DNA of 64,000 bases from JAEUHZ01 sp964552795. Lineage in GTDB: Bacteria > Planctomycetota > UBA1135 > GCA-002686595. Positions 35,753 through 45,600 of this stretch are shown one piece after another (position 1 is the first letter of the stretch; every line of letters starts with the position of its first letter). The position numbers were made by a program, and so were the translations under genes. The stretch spans positions 1-64,000 of the forward strand of contig CAZKIO010000001.1 of assembly GCA_964552795.1 (NCBI GenBank), given 5' to 3'. Below the pieces are notes generated by a model. The model searched no databases. It was not told the DNA's origin and saw only the letters and a list, made by a program, of their open reading frames with translations.

Positions 35753-36463
35753 GCGACGCGTCGTGGAGAGCCCCTTCGGGGTCGGCGGCCGCGGACGAAC
35801 TCGCGTCCGCAAAGCCGCTCAGGAAGGGGATTTCCGACGACAGTCAGGCTGTCGGCCGGCCTCGACTCGACCGTCCGGATCGTCTATCCTGGGCGGGTTC
35901 GCAGTGCCGCTGGAAGGCGCCCTGAAACGGCCTTTCTCCAGCGCGTTCCGCGAGCCGCGCGACGGTCCTGCCGCCGCCGCGCGCGTGCACCGCAAGCCCC
36001 GCCGCCGACACCCTCCGACCGCGCCCTCCATCGTGCTCACCTGCTCGATCACGAACGGCCGGACCATCGCCAGCACGCCGCTCGCGCGCCGTGGACAACC
36101 TCTGGAAACAGCCTGGACAACCGTTGGATCCTTCGTGCATGAACCCGGACTTGTCCCGTGTCCACCCGCACCGCACACCGCGCGCGTGGAGAGTCGTGGA
36201 CGACGCGGCGTTCCTGCACACGCAGTCCACGTCCGTCCACACCGCGCGGATCGACGCGTACACGGTGCAAGTGGAGCGTCGCTGCGCCTTTGTGCGCGCA
36301 CGCACGGTGCTTCTCGACAGGCGGGCCGCTTCCTGATGAAGAACAATGGAAAGACTCCCGGAGAAGCACTCCTGAGACTCTCCATCCACGCACGTCGAGA
36401 ACCGCAACATCGATCACCCAACCATCGTCGAGCACGCCTCGACGCGCCGGAGACCAAGGCATC
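35753..36463. other. Probable oriC region between dnaA and dnaN
   Basis: A 711-bp non-coding spacer at the classic oriC position. From 36091 to 36242 there are repeated GTGGAC/GTCCAC elements: TTGTCCACG on the minus strand (36091-36099, one mismatch to TTGTCCACA), a TTGTCCAGG-like copy at 36112-36120, GTGTCCAC (36158-36165), GTGGAC (36196-36201) and GTCCACAC (36235-36242). These are candidate DnaA boxes of the high-GC type. The 188-codon minus-strand frame across it looks spurious. No AT-rich unwinding element was obvious. Confidence 0.65.
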
Positions 36464-37624
36464 ATGAAGTTCGTCTGCGACCGTGAGAAGCTGCGCGAGG
36501 GCCTGGCGATCGTGAACAACGTCGTCCCGGCCAAGAGCCCCAAGCCCGTCCTCGAGAACATCTGCATCGTCGCCACCGTGGATGCCATCGAGATCCTGGC
36601 CACGGACCTGGAGTGTTCGGTGCGCTACCGCATCCCGATCGGCGACGCGGCGAGCGGCGACAGCAAGGACGAGAAGAAGCTCCGCGGCGGGGTGGTGCGG
36701 ATCGAGGAGCCCGGGGTGGCGGTCGTGCCCGCGCGCGTGACCCTGGACTTCGTGCGCGATCTTTCGGCCGACGAGGTCGTCGTCTCCACGCAGGACAGCA
36801 CCTGCACGATCTTCGCCGGCGAGGACCGCTGCGAGCTGGTGACGGTCGACCCCGACGAGTTCCCGGTGATCGCCAGCTTCGGCGACCAGGCCACCGTCGC
36901 CGTGCAGGGCGGCGCGTTCGTGCGCCTCGTCGGCCGCACGGCTTTCGCCGCGGCGCGCGAGGCCGGCCGCTACGCGATGCACGGGGTGCTGACCGAGTGC
37001 GAGGACAACTCGCTGCGCATGGTGGCCACGGACGGACGTCGTCTGGCGATGTCGAGCGTGCAGGTCGAGCACAACGCGCTGGCTCCGCGCGCGCGCCCTG
37101 CCATCGTGCCGACCAAGGCCATGCAGCTCTTCTGCCGCGTCGTCGGCGACCCCCTGGAGCGCGTGCAACTGCACCTGGGCGAGAACCAGGTCGGACTGAA
37201 GACGGCGCGCGCCGAGATCTTCGCGCGGCTGATCGACGGCGAGTTCCCGCGCTACGCCGCGGTCATTCCGCGCGAAACGCAGCACCACGTGGAGGCCGAC
37301 GCCGACACGATGGCGCGCAAGCTGCGCCTCGTGGCCAACGTCACGGGCGTGGAGGCGCGCGCCGTCAAGCTGAAGCTGGGGAAGAACGAACTCGAGTTCT
37401 TCGGCCAGTCCGTCGGCCGCGGCGAGGCGCACGCGCGCATGGAGGTCGACTTCCGCGGACAGGCGGCCGAGATCGCCTTCAACCCCGACTACGTGCTCGA
37501 CGGGCTGAAGAACTGCGAGGGCGGACTGGTGAAGCTCGATTTCGGCGAGCGCACCAGCCCCGGCAAGTTCACGCTCGGCGAGAGCTACACCTACATCGTC
37601 ATGCCGATCACGGTCGACGCGTGA
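36464..37624 (+). CDS. dnaN: DNA polymerase III beta clamp
   Basis: A 386-residue sliding clamp that tethers the replicative polymerase. It starts MKFVCDREKLREGLAIVNNVV, contains the linker-spaced three-domain repeats (ATDLECSVRYRIP, TDGRRLAMSSVQVEHN, LLDGEFPRY-like RLIDGEFPRYAAV), and ends with YTYIVMPITVDA. The insertion between residues 63 and 80 (GDAASGDSKDEKKLRG) is not typical of E. coli DnaN. The stop overlaps the next GTG (GTGA), so DUF721 is coupled. Confidence 0.95.
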   Translation: MKFVCDREKLREGLAIVNNVVPAKSPKPVLENICIVATVDAIEILATDLECSVRYRIPIGDAASGDSKDEKKLRGGVVRIEEPGVAVVPARVTLDFVRDLSADEVVVSTQDSTCTIFAGEDRCELVTVDPDEFPVIASFGDQATVAVQGGAFVRLVGRTAFAAAREAGRYAMHGVLTECEDNSLRMVATDGRRLAMSSVQVEHNALAPRARPAIVPTKAMQLFCRVVGDPLERVQLHLGENQVGLKTARAEIFARLIDGEFPRYAAVIPRETQHHVEADADTMARKLRLVANVTGVEARAVKLKLGKNELEFFGQSVGRGEAHARMEVDFRGQAAEIAFNPDYVLDGLKNCEGGLVKLDFGERTSPGKFTLGESYTYIVMPITVDA

Positions 37625-37998
37625 GATCCCCGGTCGGAACCGACCAGGCGCGCCGCGACCCCGCGCTGCGCCAGGCCTTCGCTCGCGTCGAGCGCGACGG
37701 CCGGCGCGGTCTGGCTTCGCTGCAGGACTCGCTGTCCGCGTACATGCGCGCGACCGGGCTCACGCGGCGGCGGCGCGAATCGCCGGTGTACGCGGCCTTC
37801 GAGACGGCCGCCGGCCCGGCGCTGGCCGCGCACGCGCGCCCGGTGCGCTTCGCGAAGGGCACGCTGACGGTCGAGGTCGATTCGGCCGCGCACCTGCACG
37901 AACTCGAGGCCTTCCGCGGCCGGGAGTTGCGCGTACAGGCCAATGACATCCTCGGCCGCGAGGACATCCGGCGCATCGCGTTCCGGCCCAAGCACTAG
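37621..37998 (+). CDS. DUF721 (DciA-like) protein
   Basis: A 125-residue protein matching DUF721/DciA. The core is AAGPALAAHARPVRFAKGTLTVEVDSAAHLHELEAF followed by RELRVQANDILG. DciA-family proteins help load the replicative helicase, and their gene often lies between dnaN/recF and gyrB. Start is GTG 37621, which overlaps the dnaN stop. No recF lies in this position. Confidence 0.85.
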   Translation: MRSPVGTDQARRDPALRQAFARVERDGRRGLASLQDSLSAYMRATGLTRRRRESPVYAAFETAAGPALAAHARPVRFAKGTLTVEVDSAAHLHELEAFRGRELRVQANDILGREDIRRIAFRPKH

Positions 37999-38006
37999 CG
38001 AGACAC

Positions 38007-40442
38007 ATGGCACAGGAAACAGAGAGCCAGACCTACGACGCGCAATCGATCACGGTCCTCGAAGGGCTGGAGGCGGTGCGCGTCCGTCCGGCGATGTACA
38101 TCGGCGACACGGACGTGCGCGGCCTGCACCACCTGATCTGGGAGGTGGTCGACAACGCGATGGACGAGGCGCTGGCGGGCTTCGCGCGCCAATGCTGGGT
38201 GACGCTGCACCCGGACGGCTCGATCTCGGTGCGCGACGACGGGCGGGGCATCCCGGTCGACATGCATCCCACCGAGGGCATCCCGGCGGTCGAGGTGGCG
38301 CTGACGAAGCTGCACGCGGGCGGCAAGTTCAACAAGAGCTCGTACAAGGTCTCGGGCGGCCTGCACGGCGTCGGCGTCTCGTGCGTGAACGCGCTGTCGG
38401 AGTGGCTCGAAGTCGAGGTCGCGCGCGGCGGAAAGCTGCACCGCATGCGCTTCAAGCGCGGAGACCGCGACCAGGAACTGGCGGTGGTCGGGCCGGCCAC
38501 CGGCACGGGCACGCGCGTGACCTTCAAGCCCGATCCGCAGATCTTCAGCACGACCGAGATCGAGTACGAGATCGTCGAGAAGCGCCTGCGCGAGCTGGCC
38601 TACCTGATGGGCACGCGCGGCGCGGTGATCGACCTGGAGGACGAGCGCACCGGCGCCAAGGAGCACTTCGAGTTCCCCCAGGGCCTAGTGGCGTTCGTGC
38701 AGAACGTCAACAAGAACAAGACCGCGCTGCACTCCGACGTGGTGCACTTCCTCAAGAGCGTGCCGAGCACGGAGAATCCCGAGCGCGAGTACGAGGTCGA
38801 GCTCGCGCTGCAATACACCGACGCCTACCAGGAGACGGTGTTCACGTTCGTCAACAACATCAACACGCACGGCGGCGGCACTCACCTGGCCGGCCTGCGC
38901 GCGGCGCTGACGCGCGCGATGTCGGCCTACGCCAAGCGCGAGAAGCTGTTCAAGGACTCCGACGAGCCGCCGACGGGCGACGACTTCCGCGAGGGCATCA
39001 CCGCGATCCTGTCGCTGAAGGTGCCCGAGCCGCAGTTCGAGGGCCAGACCAAGGACAAGCTCGGCAACCGCGAGGCGCAGGGCATCGTCGAGTCGGTGGT
39101 CGGCGAGCTGTTCGGCACGTACCTCGAGGAACACCCCGCCGCCGCCAAGCTCCTGGTGCAGAAGGCCGTGCGCGCGCAGGCCGCGCGCGAGGCGGCGCGC
39201 AAGGCTCGCGACCTGGTGCGCCGCAAGAGCGCGCTGGCCTCGGGCAACCTGCCCGGCAAGCTGGCCGACTGCCAGTCCTCGAACCTCGACGAGAGCGAGC
39301 TGTACCTGGTCGAGGGCGACAGCGCCGGCGGCTCGGCCAAGATGGGCCGCGACCGGCGCTTCCAGGCGATCCTGCCGCTCAAGGGCAAGATCCTGAACGT
39401 CGAGCGCGCGCGGCTCGACAAGATGCTCTCGCACAGCGAGATCCAGCTGATCATCTCGGCGATGGGCACGGGGATCGCCGACGACTTCGACCTGGAGAAG
39501 CTGCGCTACGGCAAGACGATCATCATGACGGACGCCGATGTGGACGGCTCCCACATCCGGACGCTGCTGCTCACGTTCTTCTTCCGGCACATGAAGGACC
39601 TGATCGAGGCCGGGCGCCTCTACATCGCGCAGCCGCCGCTCTACAAGCTGACCACGAAGAAGGAGAGCCGCTACGTCTCGACCGAGTCCGAGCTGCGTCA
39701 GATCCTGATCGATCGCGGCGTGGAGGCCCTGACCGTGCGCGACCAGAAGTCGGGCCGCACGTGGGAGGGCGCCGACCTGCGCGCGCTGTGCGAGGACCTG
39801 CGCCGGCTCGAGGAGGTCGCGGCCACGGTCGCCCCGCCGTGGGCGCGCGTCGACGTCGCCGAGCTGATCCGCTCGTTCGACGGCCAGCGCGTGCGCGCGC
39901 ACCTCGCCCACATGGACGGCAAGGACCACTGGTTCGACAAGCTGACCGAACTGCAGGACTTCCTGGAGCTGGCCAAGACGCGGGTGCGCGGCCCGCTCCA
40001 GGTGTACGAAGGCCCGGGCGGGCCGATCGAGCGCGACGCGGCGCACGTGTCGGTCTGCCATCTGGCGCACGTCGAGGACCTGGGCAAGGTGCTGGCGTCG
40101 CTGGAGCAGCGCGGGCTCTCCGTGCGCGGCGACGGCGAGTGGATCGTCGAAGGCGGCAAGGACGCGCCGGCCTGCCGAACCCCGCTCGAGCTGGCCGTGG
40201 CGGTGCGCAAGAGCGCACAGTCCGACGTCGACATCCAGCGCTACAAGGGCCTGGGCGAGATGGACGCCGACCAGCTCTGGGAGTCCACGATGGACCCCGA
40301 GCGGCGCACGCTCTACCAGGTGACCATGGACGACGCGATCGCGTCCGACGAGATCTTCACGCTGCTGATGAGCGACCAGGTCGAGCCGCGGCGCCAGTAC
40401 ATCGAGCGGCACGCTCTCGAAGTCACGAACCTGGACGTGTAG
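38007..40442 (+). CDS. gyrB: DNA gyrase subunit B
   Basis: An 811-residue GyrB. The ATPase domain starts ITVLEGLEAVRVRPAMYIGD, with ATP-binding EVVDNAMDEAL, DDGRGIPV and SGGLHGVGVSCVNALS. The TOPRIM part shows LYLVEGDSAGGSAKMGRDRRF and DADVDGSHIRTLLLTFFFR. A roughly 165-residue insertion (about 560-730), as in E. coli GyrB, precedes the C-terminal IQRYKGLGEMDADQLW. With length close to E. coli GyrB (804) it is a gyrase, not ParE. ATG 38007 follows DUF721 by 8 bp. Confidence 0.95.
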   Translation: MAQETESQTYDAQSITVLEGLEAVRVRPAMYIGDTDVRGLHHLIWEVVDNAMDEALAGFARQCWVTLHPDGSISVRDDGRGIPVDMHPTEGIPAVEVALTKLHAGGKFNKSSYKVSGGLHGVGVSCVNALSEWLEVEVARGGKLHRMRFKRGDRDQELAVVGPATGTGTRVTFKPDPQIFSTTEIEYEIVEKRLRELAYLMGTRGAVIDLEDERTGAKEHFEFPQGLVAFVQNVNKNKTALHSDVVHFLKSVPSTENPEREYEVELALQYTDAYQETVFTFVNNINTHGGGTHLAGLRAALTRAMSAYAKREKLFKDSDEPPTGDDFREGITAILSLKVPEPQFEGQTKDKLGNREAQGIVESVVGELFGTYLEEHPAAAKLLVQKAVRAQAAREAARKARDLVRRKSALASGNLPGKLADCQSSNLDESELYLVEGDSAGGSAKMGRDRRFQAILPLKGKILNVERARLDKMLSHSEIQLIISAMGTGIADDFDLEKLRYGKTIIMTDADVDGSHIRTLLLTFFFRHMKDLIEAGRLYIAQPPLYKLTTKKESRYVSTESELRQILIDRGVEALTVRDQKSGRTWEGADLRALCEDLRRLEEVAATVAPPWARVDVAELIRSFDGQRVRAHLAHMDGKDHWFDKLTELQDFLELAKTRVRGPLQVYEGPGGPIERDAAHVSVCHLAHVEDLGKVLASLEQRGLSVRGDGEWIVEGGKDAPACRTPLELAVAVRKSAQSDVDIQRYKGLGEMDADQLWESTMDPERRTLYQVTMDDAIASDEIFTLLMSDQVEPRRQYIERHALEVTNLDV

Positions 40443-40604
40443 TCCCGCGGGCCGCGGCGGGCGCCCCGTCGGCGGGGAGGGCGGCGGAGCTCTGGAACGG
40501 AAGGCGGATCGGCGTACAGCCGGCATGCCCCGCGGGCCGATAGGGAGCAGGTCCCGTGCCGGAAATCCCTTCCGGGTGGGCGACCCTCTCCCGCGACCAG
40601 CCCC

Positions 40605-41195
40605 GTGAAGATCACCCAGCGACTCGACAACGCGCGCCTCGCCGAAGCCCTGGCGGACCGCGGGCTGTGCGAGCCCCAGGCGCTGCGCGAAGCGCTGCAG
40701 TTGTCCGGCCGCGGCAACGCGCCGTTCGCCGAGTCGATCGTCGCCGCGAACCTCGTCACCGACTGGGAGCTGGGGCGCGTGGTCGCGGAGCTCTACAACC
40801 TGCCGTTCCTGCCGGTCGAGTTCTGCGAGCCCGACTCGCGCGCTCTGCAGGGCCTGGACATCGCGTTCCTCGCCGAGCACGGGATCGTCCCGCTGGGACG
40901 CTTCGGCACCGTGCTGACGATCGTGATGCCGGGCATGGTCTCGGCCGAGGTCGTCGCGGCGCTGCAGATCCCGGGCACCGAGCTGACCGTCCTGCCCGTG
41001 GTGGGCACCGTGTCGGGCAACCGCCGCTGGATCGAGATGAACCTGACGCCCAAGCTGCAGGCGACGTTGTCCACCGTCATCGACGGCGCGCAGGAGGCGC
41101 TGGCGAACCCCGAGTGGGGCAACCTGTTCGATGCGGCGGACGCTGCCGTGAACCTGGAGCTGACTCCGCCCGAGGACGGCGCAGAGCTCGCCTGA
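40605..41195 (+). CDS. Orphan MshEN-domain protein (GspE/PilB N-terminal type)
   Basis: A 196-residue soluble protein consisting of the MshEN / GspE_N fold that usually leads type II secretion and type IV pilus ATPases (RLAEALADRGLCEPQALREALQ, VTDWELGRVVAELYNLPFLP, then IVPLGRFGTVLTIVMPG). No ATPase domain follows. MshEN modules can bind c-di-GMP, so a signalling role is possible. GTG start at 40605. A 6-bp hairpin (CCGGAA 40559-40564 with TTCCGG 40570-40575) lies upstream, in a 162-bp gap after gyrB. Confidence 0.7.
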   Translation: MKITQRLDNARLAEALADRGLCEPQALREALQLSGRGNAPFAESIVAANLVTDWELGRVVAELYNLPFLPVEFCEPDSRALQGLDIAFLAEHGIVPLGRFGTVLTIVMPGMVSAEVVAALQIPGTELTVLPVVGTVSGNRRWIEMNLTPKLQATLSTVIDGAQEALANPEWGNLFDAADAAVNLELTPPEDGAELA

Positions 41196-41234
41196 CGGCG
41201 CGGACCGCGGCTCGGCTCGACGGCCGCCGCGGTG

Positions 41235-41240
41235 TAGAAC
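41235..41240 (+). promoter_or_regulatory. Candidate -10 (TAGAAC) for the HutD-like gene
   Basis: TAGAAC ends 6 nt before the ATG at 41247, the spacing expected of a leaderless mRNA. Confidence 0.3.
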
Positions 41241-41246
41241 GGCGCG

Positions 41247-41867
41247 ATGCGATCCGTCGAGCACCTGCGCGCGGACGACGTCCGCGCGCAGCCGTGGAAG
41301 AACGGAGGCGGCGTCACGCGCGAGCTGGCCGTCTGGCCCGCGGGCGCGCGTCTGGAGCGCGGCGACTTCGAATGGCGCATCTCGGCGGCGCTGATCCGGC
41401 AAGCGGGGCCCTTCTCGGCGTTCCCCGGTCTGGAGCGGATCCTGGTGCTGACGCACGGCGCGGGGCTGATCCTGGAGCACGGCGATGCCGCGGCGCGCGC
41501 GCGCCTGCGGCCGTTCGAGCCCTATCGTTTCGCGGGCGCGTGGCCGACGACCTGTGCACCGACGGCCGGTGCGGCGGAGGACTTCGGCGTGATGTTCCGG
41601 AGCGACCGCTGGCGCGTCGACGTCGAGGCGCTCGCGCTGGGCCGGCGCCGCGCGCGCGAGGGGATCGGCGCAGGCCACGCTTTCGCGCACGTGCTGGGCG
41701 GCGCCGTCACCGCGCGTGTTGCGGGCGAGGAGGAACCGTTCGTGCTCGACCCGGGCGAGAGCCTGTGGGTTCGCGACCTCGTCCGCGAGGAGGAGCTGGA
41801 GTTCGCCGGCGACACCGCCGCGAGCGTGGTGCTGCTCGTGCGCCTCGCGCCCGAGGGCGCGCGCTGA
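41247..41867 (+). CDS. HutD/Ves family cupin protein
   Basis: A 206-residue cupin of the HutD/Ves family. Diagnostic blocks are RAQPWKNGGGVTRELAVWP, FEWRISAALIRQAGPFSAFPGLERI and later FEPYRFAGAWPT. Members are linked to histidine degradation (HutD) or a cold-induced protein (Ves), but catalytic function is not established. No hut genes are nearby. It converges with the ECF sigma gene 9 bp later. Confidence 0.85.
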   Translation: MRSVEHLRADDVRAQPWKNGGGVTRELAVWPAGARLERGDFEWRISAALIRQAGPFSAFPGLERILVLTHGAGLILEHGDAAARARLRPFEPYRFAGAWPTTCAPTAGAAEDFGVMFRSDRWRVDVEALALGRRRAREGIGAGHAFAHVLGGAVTARVAGEEEPFVLDPGESLWVRDLVREEELEFAGDTAASVVLLVRLAPEGAR

Positions 41868-41876
41868 GCGCACGCT

Positions 41877-42521
41877 TCAGCCGGACGCCGCGCCGCCGTC
41901 TTCGGCGTCGGACTGCTCGCGGACGTCGAGGAACGTGCGCGACCAGGGCGACTCGCGCAGCCGGGCCTTGAGCCGCTGCCAGCGCTTCGTCGCCGCGGGG
42001 AGGGAGAGGTCGAGCTTCACCGCCGCTTCGGCACAGGTCTGCCCTTCCAGGCCGCAGTGGACGAGCAGCATGCGGTCGGTCTCCTCGAGCTTCGAGGCAT
42101 GCTCGAGAAACGCGCGGACCGAATCCTCGCGCGCGAGCCGCTGGGTGAAGCTGGTCACGTCCTCCGGGATGCCCTGCAGGCTCAGAGTCCCGGTGCTCGC
42201 CGACCAGCCGGCCTGCACGAGGGCTTCGTTGCGCGACGCGCGCACCGCTTCCAGCAGCACGTTCTTGCCGATGCGAAAGGCCCAGGCGCGGAACGTGGTG
42301 GAGCGGGGGTCGAAGCGCGCGAAGCCCTTCATGCCGCGCAGCCACACCTCCTGCAGGAGGTCCTGCGCCTCGAGCCGCGTGCGCAGCGACGGACGCACGC
42401 GCAGTTCGGCCCAGGCGTAGAGCGCCGGCGCCACCGCCGCGTACTGCTCCTGGAAGCCCGCGTCGGCGGGGCGCGCGCGTTCTCCCGCGCCGGCTGGGTC
42501 CGAACGGTCTTCGGTGTTCAT
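41877..42521 (-). CDS. ECF-type RNA polymerase sigma factor
   Basis: A 214-residue ECF sigma factor. Region 2 is RLEAQDLLQEVWLRGMKGFARFDPRSTTFRAWAFRIGKNVLLEAVR, and region 4 includes MLLVHCGLEGQTCAEAAVKLDLSLPAATKRWQRLKARL. No anti-sigma gene follows. It is divergent from the WD40 Ser/Thr kinase with a 117-bp shared spacer, a pairing typical of planctomycetes, where the kinase may act in place of a classical anti-sigma. The long minus-strand open frame extending upstream is not coding. Confidence 0.88.
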   Translation of the reverse strand: MNTEDRSDPAGAGERARPADAGFQEQYAAVAPALYAWAELRVRPSLRTRLEAQDLLQEVWLRGMKGFARFDPRSTTFRAWAFRIGKNVLLEAVRASRNEALVQAGWSASTGTLSLQGIPEDVTSFTQRLAREDSVRAFLEHASKLEETDRMLLVHCGLEGQTCAEAAVKLDLSLPAATKRWQRLKARLRESPWSRTFLDVREQSDAEDGGAASG

Positions 42522-42602
42522 GCGGTGGCGGGGGCGCGGCCCCAGTCTACTCGCCCCGGCGGCGCCGTCGCGCGGCGCATGCCCGTGCGGCCCGGCGGAG
42601 CA

Positions 42603-42608
42603 TAGGAT
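42603..42608 (+). promoter_or_regulatory. Candidate -10 (TAGGAT) for the WD40 kinase
   Basis: TAGGAT lies 30 nt before the kinase ATG in the 117-bp spacer shared with the ECF sigma gene. It belongs to the TAGnAT-type series seen before several genes in this window. Confidence 0.35.
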
Positions 42609-42638
42609 CGAGGGTCGCGCGGACGGGCCCGCGGAACC

Positions 42639-45600
42639 ATGCAGGACTCCTCCGACTCGGACGACGCGATCCTGTTCGACTTCGCGGACCAGTTGCTGTT
42701 CGACCGCGACTCCGGCCGGATGAACCCGCTCGCGCACTACCTCGCGCGCTTTCCCGGTCACGAGGAACGCGTCGCGCGCGAGTACCTGCGCCTGACCGCG
42801 TCGGAAGCGGCGGGCGCCGCGCCGACGGCCGTCCGGCGCCTCGACCGCATCGGTCCGTACCGGCTCGACGGCATCCTCGGGCGCGGCGGACAGGGCGTCG
42901 TGTATCGCGCGGAGGACACGCGGCTGGAGCGCTGCGTGGCGCTCAAGGTGCTGACGCTGCCGGTGGCGAGCGTCTCGCAGGGCCGACGCAACCGGTTCCG
43001 GCGCGAGGCGGCGATCGTGTCGCGGCTGGATCACCCCGGCATCTGCACCGTGCTCGACGCCGACCTGGACGGCGAGCACCCGTACATCGCGATGCGCTTC
43101 GTCGAGGGCGAGACCCTGGCCGCCGCCCTGGCGCGCGTGCGCGGTTCGGCGTCCGCGGCAGCGACGCCCACGCCGGAGAGCGGCGCGTCGACCAGCGCCT
43201 CGCGCCTCCTGGCGCCGCGCCGCGCGCTGGAGTTGTCGGAGACGCTGTCGTTCTTCGAGCGCGCGGCGCGTGCGCTGCACGCCGCGCACGAAGCGGGCGT
43301 CGTCCACCGCGACATCAAGCCCGGCAACATCATGGTCTCGAAGGACGGCGCGCCGGTGATCCTGGACTTCGGACTGGCGCGCGACGCGGAGGAGGAGAGC
43401 GCCTTGCTCACGCGCTCCGACGAGGTGTTCGGCACGCCGGCCTACATTTCGCCCGAACAACTCCACAGCGGACGCCACGTCGATCGCCGCACCGACGTCT
43501 ACTCGCTGGGCGTGGTGCTGTACGAGTGCCTGACGTTGTCGCGCCCGTTCCAGGGCGACTCCAGCGCGGCCCTGGCGCAGTCGATCCGCGACGACCCCGT
43601 GCCGTCCGCGCGGCGCCTGAACCCGGCGCTGCCGCCGGACCTCTCGATCGTGCTGGAAACCGCCCTGGAGAAGGACGTCGCGCGCCGCTACCCCACGGCG
43701 CTCGAGCTGGCGGAGGAACTGCGGCGGCTGCGCGCCTACGAGCCGATCCAGGCCCGTCCCGCGGGCGCGCTGCTGCGCCTGCGCCGCTGGTCGCAGCGCA
43801 ACCCGGTGATCGCGACGGCGACCATCGGGTCGATCGCGGCGTTGTCGACCGCGTTGGCGGTGGCGCTGTTCCTCCTGGGCCGCGTCAACCAGGAGAAGCG
43901 CGACAAGGAGGCCGCGCTCGCGCGCTACGAGAGCGCCTGGTACCGCGACCAGGCCGCGGGAGCGCTGGGCTTCTCGCCGCCGCGTTCGCTGCACTTCGCC
44001 ATCGCGGCCGCCGAGCGCGAGCCGGGCCTGTCCAGCAACCGCGTGCTGCTCGCGGCGCTCGAGGCGCTGTACTCCAAGCAGGTCCTCGTCGGTCACGAGA
44101 AGATGGTGCACGAGGTCGACATCGATCCCGACACGCGGCGCGTCCTGTCCTGCTCCGAGGACGGCACCGCCCGCCTGTGGGATCCGGAGACAGGCGCGCA
44201 ACTGGCCGAGTTCCGACACTCGGACGGAGCGGTTCTGTGCGCGCGCTTCTCGCCCGACGGCGACAACTGCGTCACCACCGGTCAGGACGGACGCGCGTTC
44301 CTGTGGAGCACGCGCACGCCGACGGCGCCGCCGCGGCCGCTGGTCGGCCACGCGCAGGACGTGCACTGGGCCGTGTTCAGCCCCGACGGCGCGCGCGTCG
44401 TGACGGCCGGGCGCGACGGGACCGCGCGGATCTGGAGCGTCGTCGACCAGCGCGAGCTGGTCCGGCTCGACGGCCACGCGGGCAGCATCGCCGAAGCGCG
44501 CTTCGTGGCCGGCGGCCGGCGTGTACTGACGCGCTCGGCCGAACCGGCCGTCGGCGGCACGCGCCAGGAGAGCGATGCGACCGTGCGACTGTTCGATGCC
44601 GACAGCGGCGCGCAGGTCGGCGTGTTCCGCGGGCACACGGCCGCCGTGTTGTCGTACGACGTGAGCCCGGACGGGCACTGGCTGGTCACGACATCGGAGG
44701 ACAGGAGCGCGCGCCTGTGGCTCCTCGACGGCACGGAGCCCGAGCCGCGTGCCGTGCGCCTGTTCGAGGCGCCCGGCAAGTTCCACGCAGCGGCCTTCAG
44801 CCCCGACGGGCGCCGGCTGGCGCTGGCCTGGGACGCGGGCGCGCGCGTGGTCGAGGTCGAGTCCGGCGCCGTCCGCTACGAACTGCCGAGCCACGAGAGC
44901 CGTGCGGTCGTGCGCATCCAGTTCAGCCCCGACGGCATGCGCCTCGCGACCCTGGCCTACGACGATGCGTTGCGCGTGTTCGACGCGGCCGACGGCGCGC
45001 TGCTGCGCGTCTGCCGCGGCGACGCGCGCCAGGTCAAGGGGCTGCGCTGGAGCCCGGACGGGAGCTTCCTCGCGACGTGGCAGCGACTGACGCGCGTGGA
45101 TCTTTGGTACGGCACCGAGCGGCCGTTCCTCCAGCGCCTGCGCGGCCACACCGGCGCGGTGCGCACCGCGCGGTTCGACCGCTCCGGCGAGCGCGTCGTG
45201 ACCGCATCGGCCGACGGAACGGCCCGCACCTGGAACGGCCGCGACGGCGCGTTCGAGCGGGCGTTCGATCCCGCGGCGCACGGCCGGCGCCGGGTGCCGC
45301 TGGTCGCGGCGCGCTTCGACCCCGCGGGCACGCGCGTCGTGACCACCGATCACGAAGGCAGGGTCGCGCTGTGGAACGCGGCGACCGGGAGCATCCTGTA
45401 CGAGCATTGGGGCGGCGAGCCCACGGAGACGGCCGCCGAGTTCAGCCCGGACGGCACGCGCGTCGCGCTGTCCGCCGGCGGCGGCGCCGTGCTGCTCGTC
45501 GACCTCGACCGCGGGCGCGAGCGCCGGCTCGCCGCGCACGAAGGCGGGCTCGTGTGCCTGTGTTTCTCGCCCGACGGGACGCGCCTCGTCACGGGCGGCG

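Noticed and set aside
35844..36410. 188-codon minus-strand open frame across the dnaA-dnaN spacer
   Set aside because: Composition and order look random, no homology is seen, and the region carries DnaA-box-like elements.
40490..40604. Cobalamin-riboswitch-like sequence before the MshEN gene
   Set aside because: TAGGGA, GTGCCGG, AAATCC and CCCGCGACC occur in the right order, but spacings and the conserved GCCACTG/CAACTG box do not match, and the downstream gene has no B12 link.
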